Source: Actinomycetota bacterium
GTDB lineage: Bacteria; Actinomycetota; Acidimicrobiia; Acidimicrobiales; Ilumatobacteraceae
Reading direction: 5' to 3'
DNA length: 52,344 bases
NCBI GenBank assembly: GCA_005788815.1
Contig: SYAZ01000046.1
Location: 1 to 52,344 of the forward strand
How positions within the stretch are numbered: the stretch's first letter is position 1; every line of letters starts with the position of its first letter. The position numbers and the translations under genes were made by a program. The notes under the pieces are model-generated. The model saw only the letters and a program-made list of their open reading frames with translations, did not search any database and was not told the DNA's origin. Shown here in pieces: positions 52,246-52,344 of this stretch.

Positions 52246-52275
52246 TTGGGGGCACAGCGTCTGCGCTGGTATCGT
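52246..52275 (+). promoter_or_regulatory. Candidate tRNA-Asn promoter
   Basis: TTGGGG (52246-52251) and TATCGT (52270-52275) with an 18-bp spacer. Initiation near 52282 would leave a 5' leader of about five nucleotides before the tRNA. Confidence 0.45.
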
Positions 52276-52286
52276 GTGGATTCCCT

Positions 52287-52344
52287 TCCGGGGTAGCTCA
52301 GTTGGCAGAGCAACGGACTGTTAATCCGTTTGTCGTGGGTTCGA
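52287..52344 (+). tRNA. tRNA-Asn (anticodon GUU), 5' part
   Basis: The acceptor 5' strand TCCGGGG, D-arm AGCTCAGTTGGCAGAGC, anticodon arm ACGGA-CTGTTAA-TCCGT with GTT at 52320-52322, and the start of the T-arm (GTGGGTTCGA) are present. The window ends inside the T-loop, so the last 15 or so bases and the 3' acceptor strand are missing. Confidence 0.95.

Noticed and set aside
1-52344. CRISPR arrays, transposases, integrases, attachment sites, toxin-antitoxin pairs, restriction systems
   Set aside because: I looked on both strands and saw no regularly spaced repeats and no recognisable genes of these types.

Overview
The window reads as an ordinary chromosomal segment of a compact, mid-G+C actinobacterium. 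A free-living aquatic member of the class Acidimicrobiia is my best guess, but no rRNA is present to prove it. The actinobacterial markers are a mycothiol synthase (mshD), a DUF3499 protein, and a recognisable 6C small RNA placed directly upstream of a HAD phosphatase gene. Many genes also start as apparently leaderless transcripts, with a TANNNT hexamer 6-7 nt before ATG or GTG. I see no CRISPR array, phage, insertion sequence or other mobile element. About 48 protein genes fill nearly all of the sequence, and no gene-free stretch exceeds about 260 bp.

Layout: 1-2.8 kb carries the 3' end of icd, a quinone oxidoreductase and citrate synthase. From 2.8 to 5.2 kb an acyl-CoA carboxyltransferase is coupled to a LysR regulator. 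The 5.15-5.41 kb gap holds a LysR-type box and the 6C RNA, followed by a HAD-PlsC fusion. Aconitase and a divergent GntR/HutC regulator follow (6.8-9.9 kb), so three TCA-cycle enzymes lie within 9 kb. Two crotonases and a nitroreductase lead to gltB-gltD (12.3-18.3 kb), then a LysM lipoprotein, ddl, murF, an MFS transporter, a small zinc-ribbon protein and a P450.

The 24.2-32.5 kb region looks like one metabolic module for polyamines: an aminobutyraldehyde-type dehydrogenase, a class III aminotransferase, and an ABC importer (PotA-like ATPase, Tat/lipoprotein binding protein, and a single fused PotB-PotC permease) that is followed by a 2-hydroxyacid dehydrogenase. Next come a membrane J-domain protein, DUF3499, an SRPBCC protein, an APH-fold kinase with DUF6285, then rlmN-mshD divergent from nth.

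From 38 to 45.5 kb lie histidine and tryptophan genes (hisC, hisB-hisH-hisA-hisF, hisI-trpE-ygfZ) with an alpha/beta hydrolase in the opposite orientation. The window ends with ppdK, a TerC-family membrane protein, the dnaG-rpoD pair and the 5' part of a tRNA-Asn(GUU).

No clearly new multi-gene defence or mobile system is visible. The most interesting signals are regulatory: the 6C RNA beside a LysR box, two divergent gene pairs whose -10 hexamers are fused back to back on a shared TA, palindromes in the acn/gntR gap, a hairpin that buries the permease start codon, and convergent genes that repeatedly end with interlocked stop codons.
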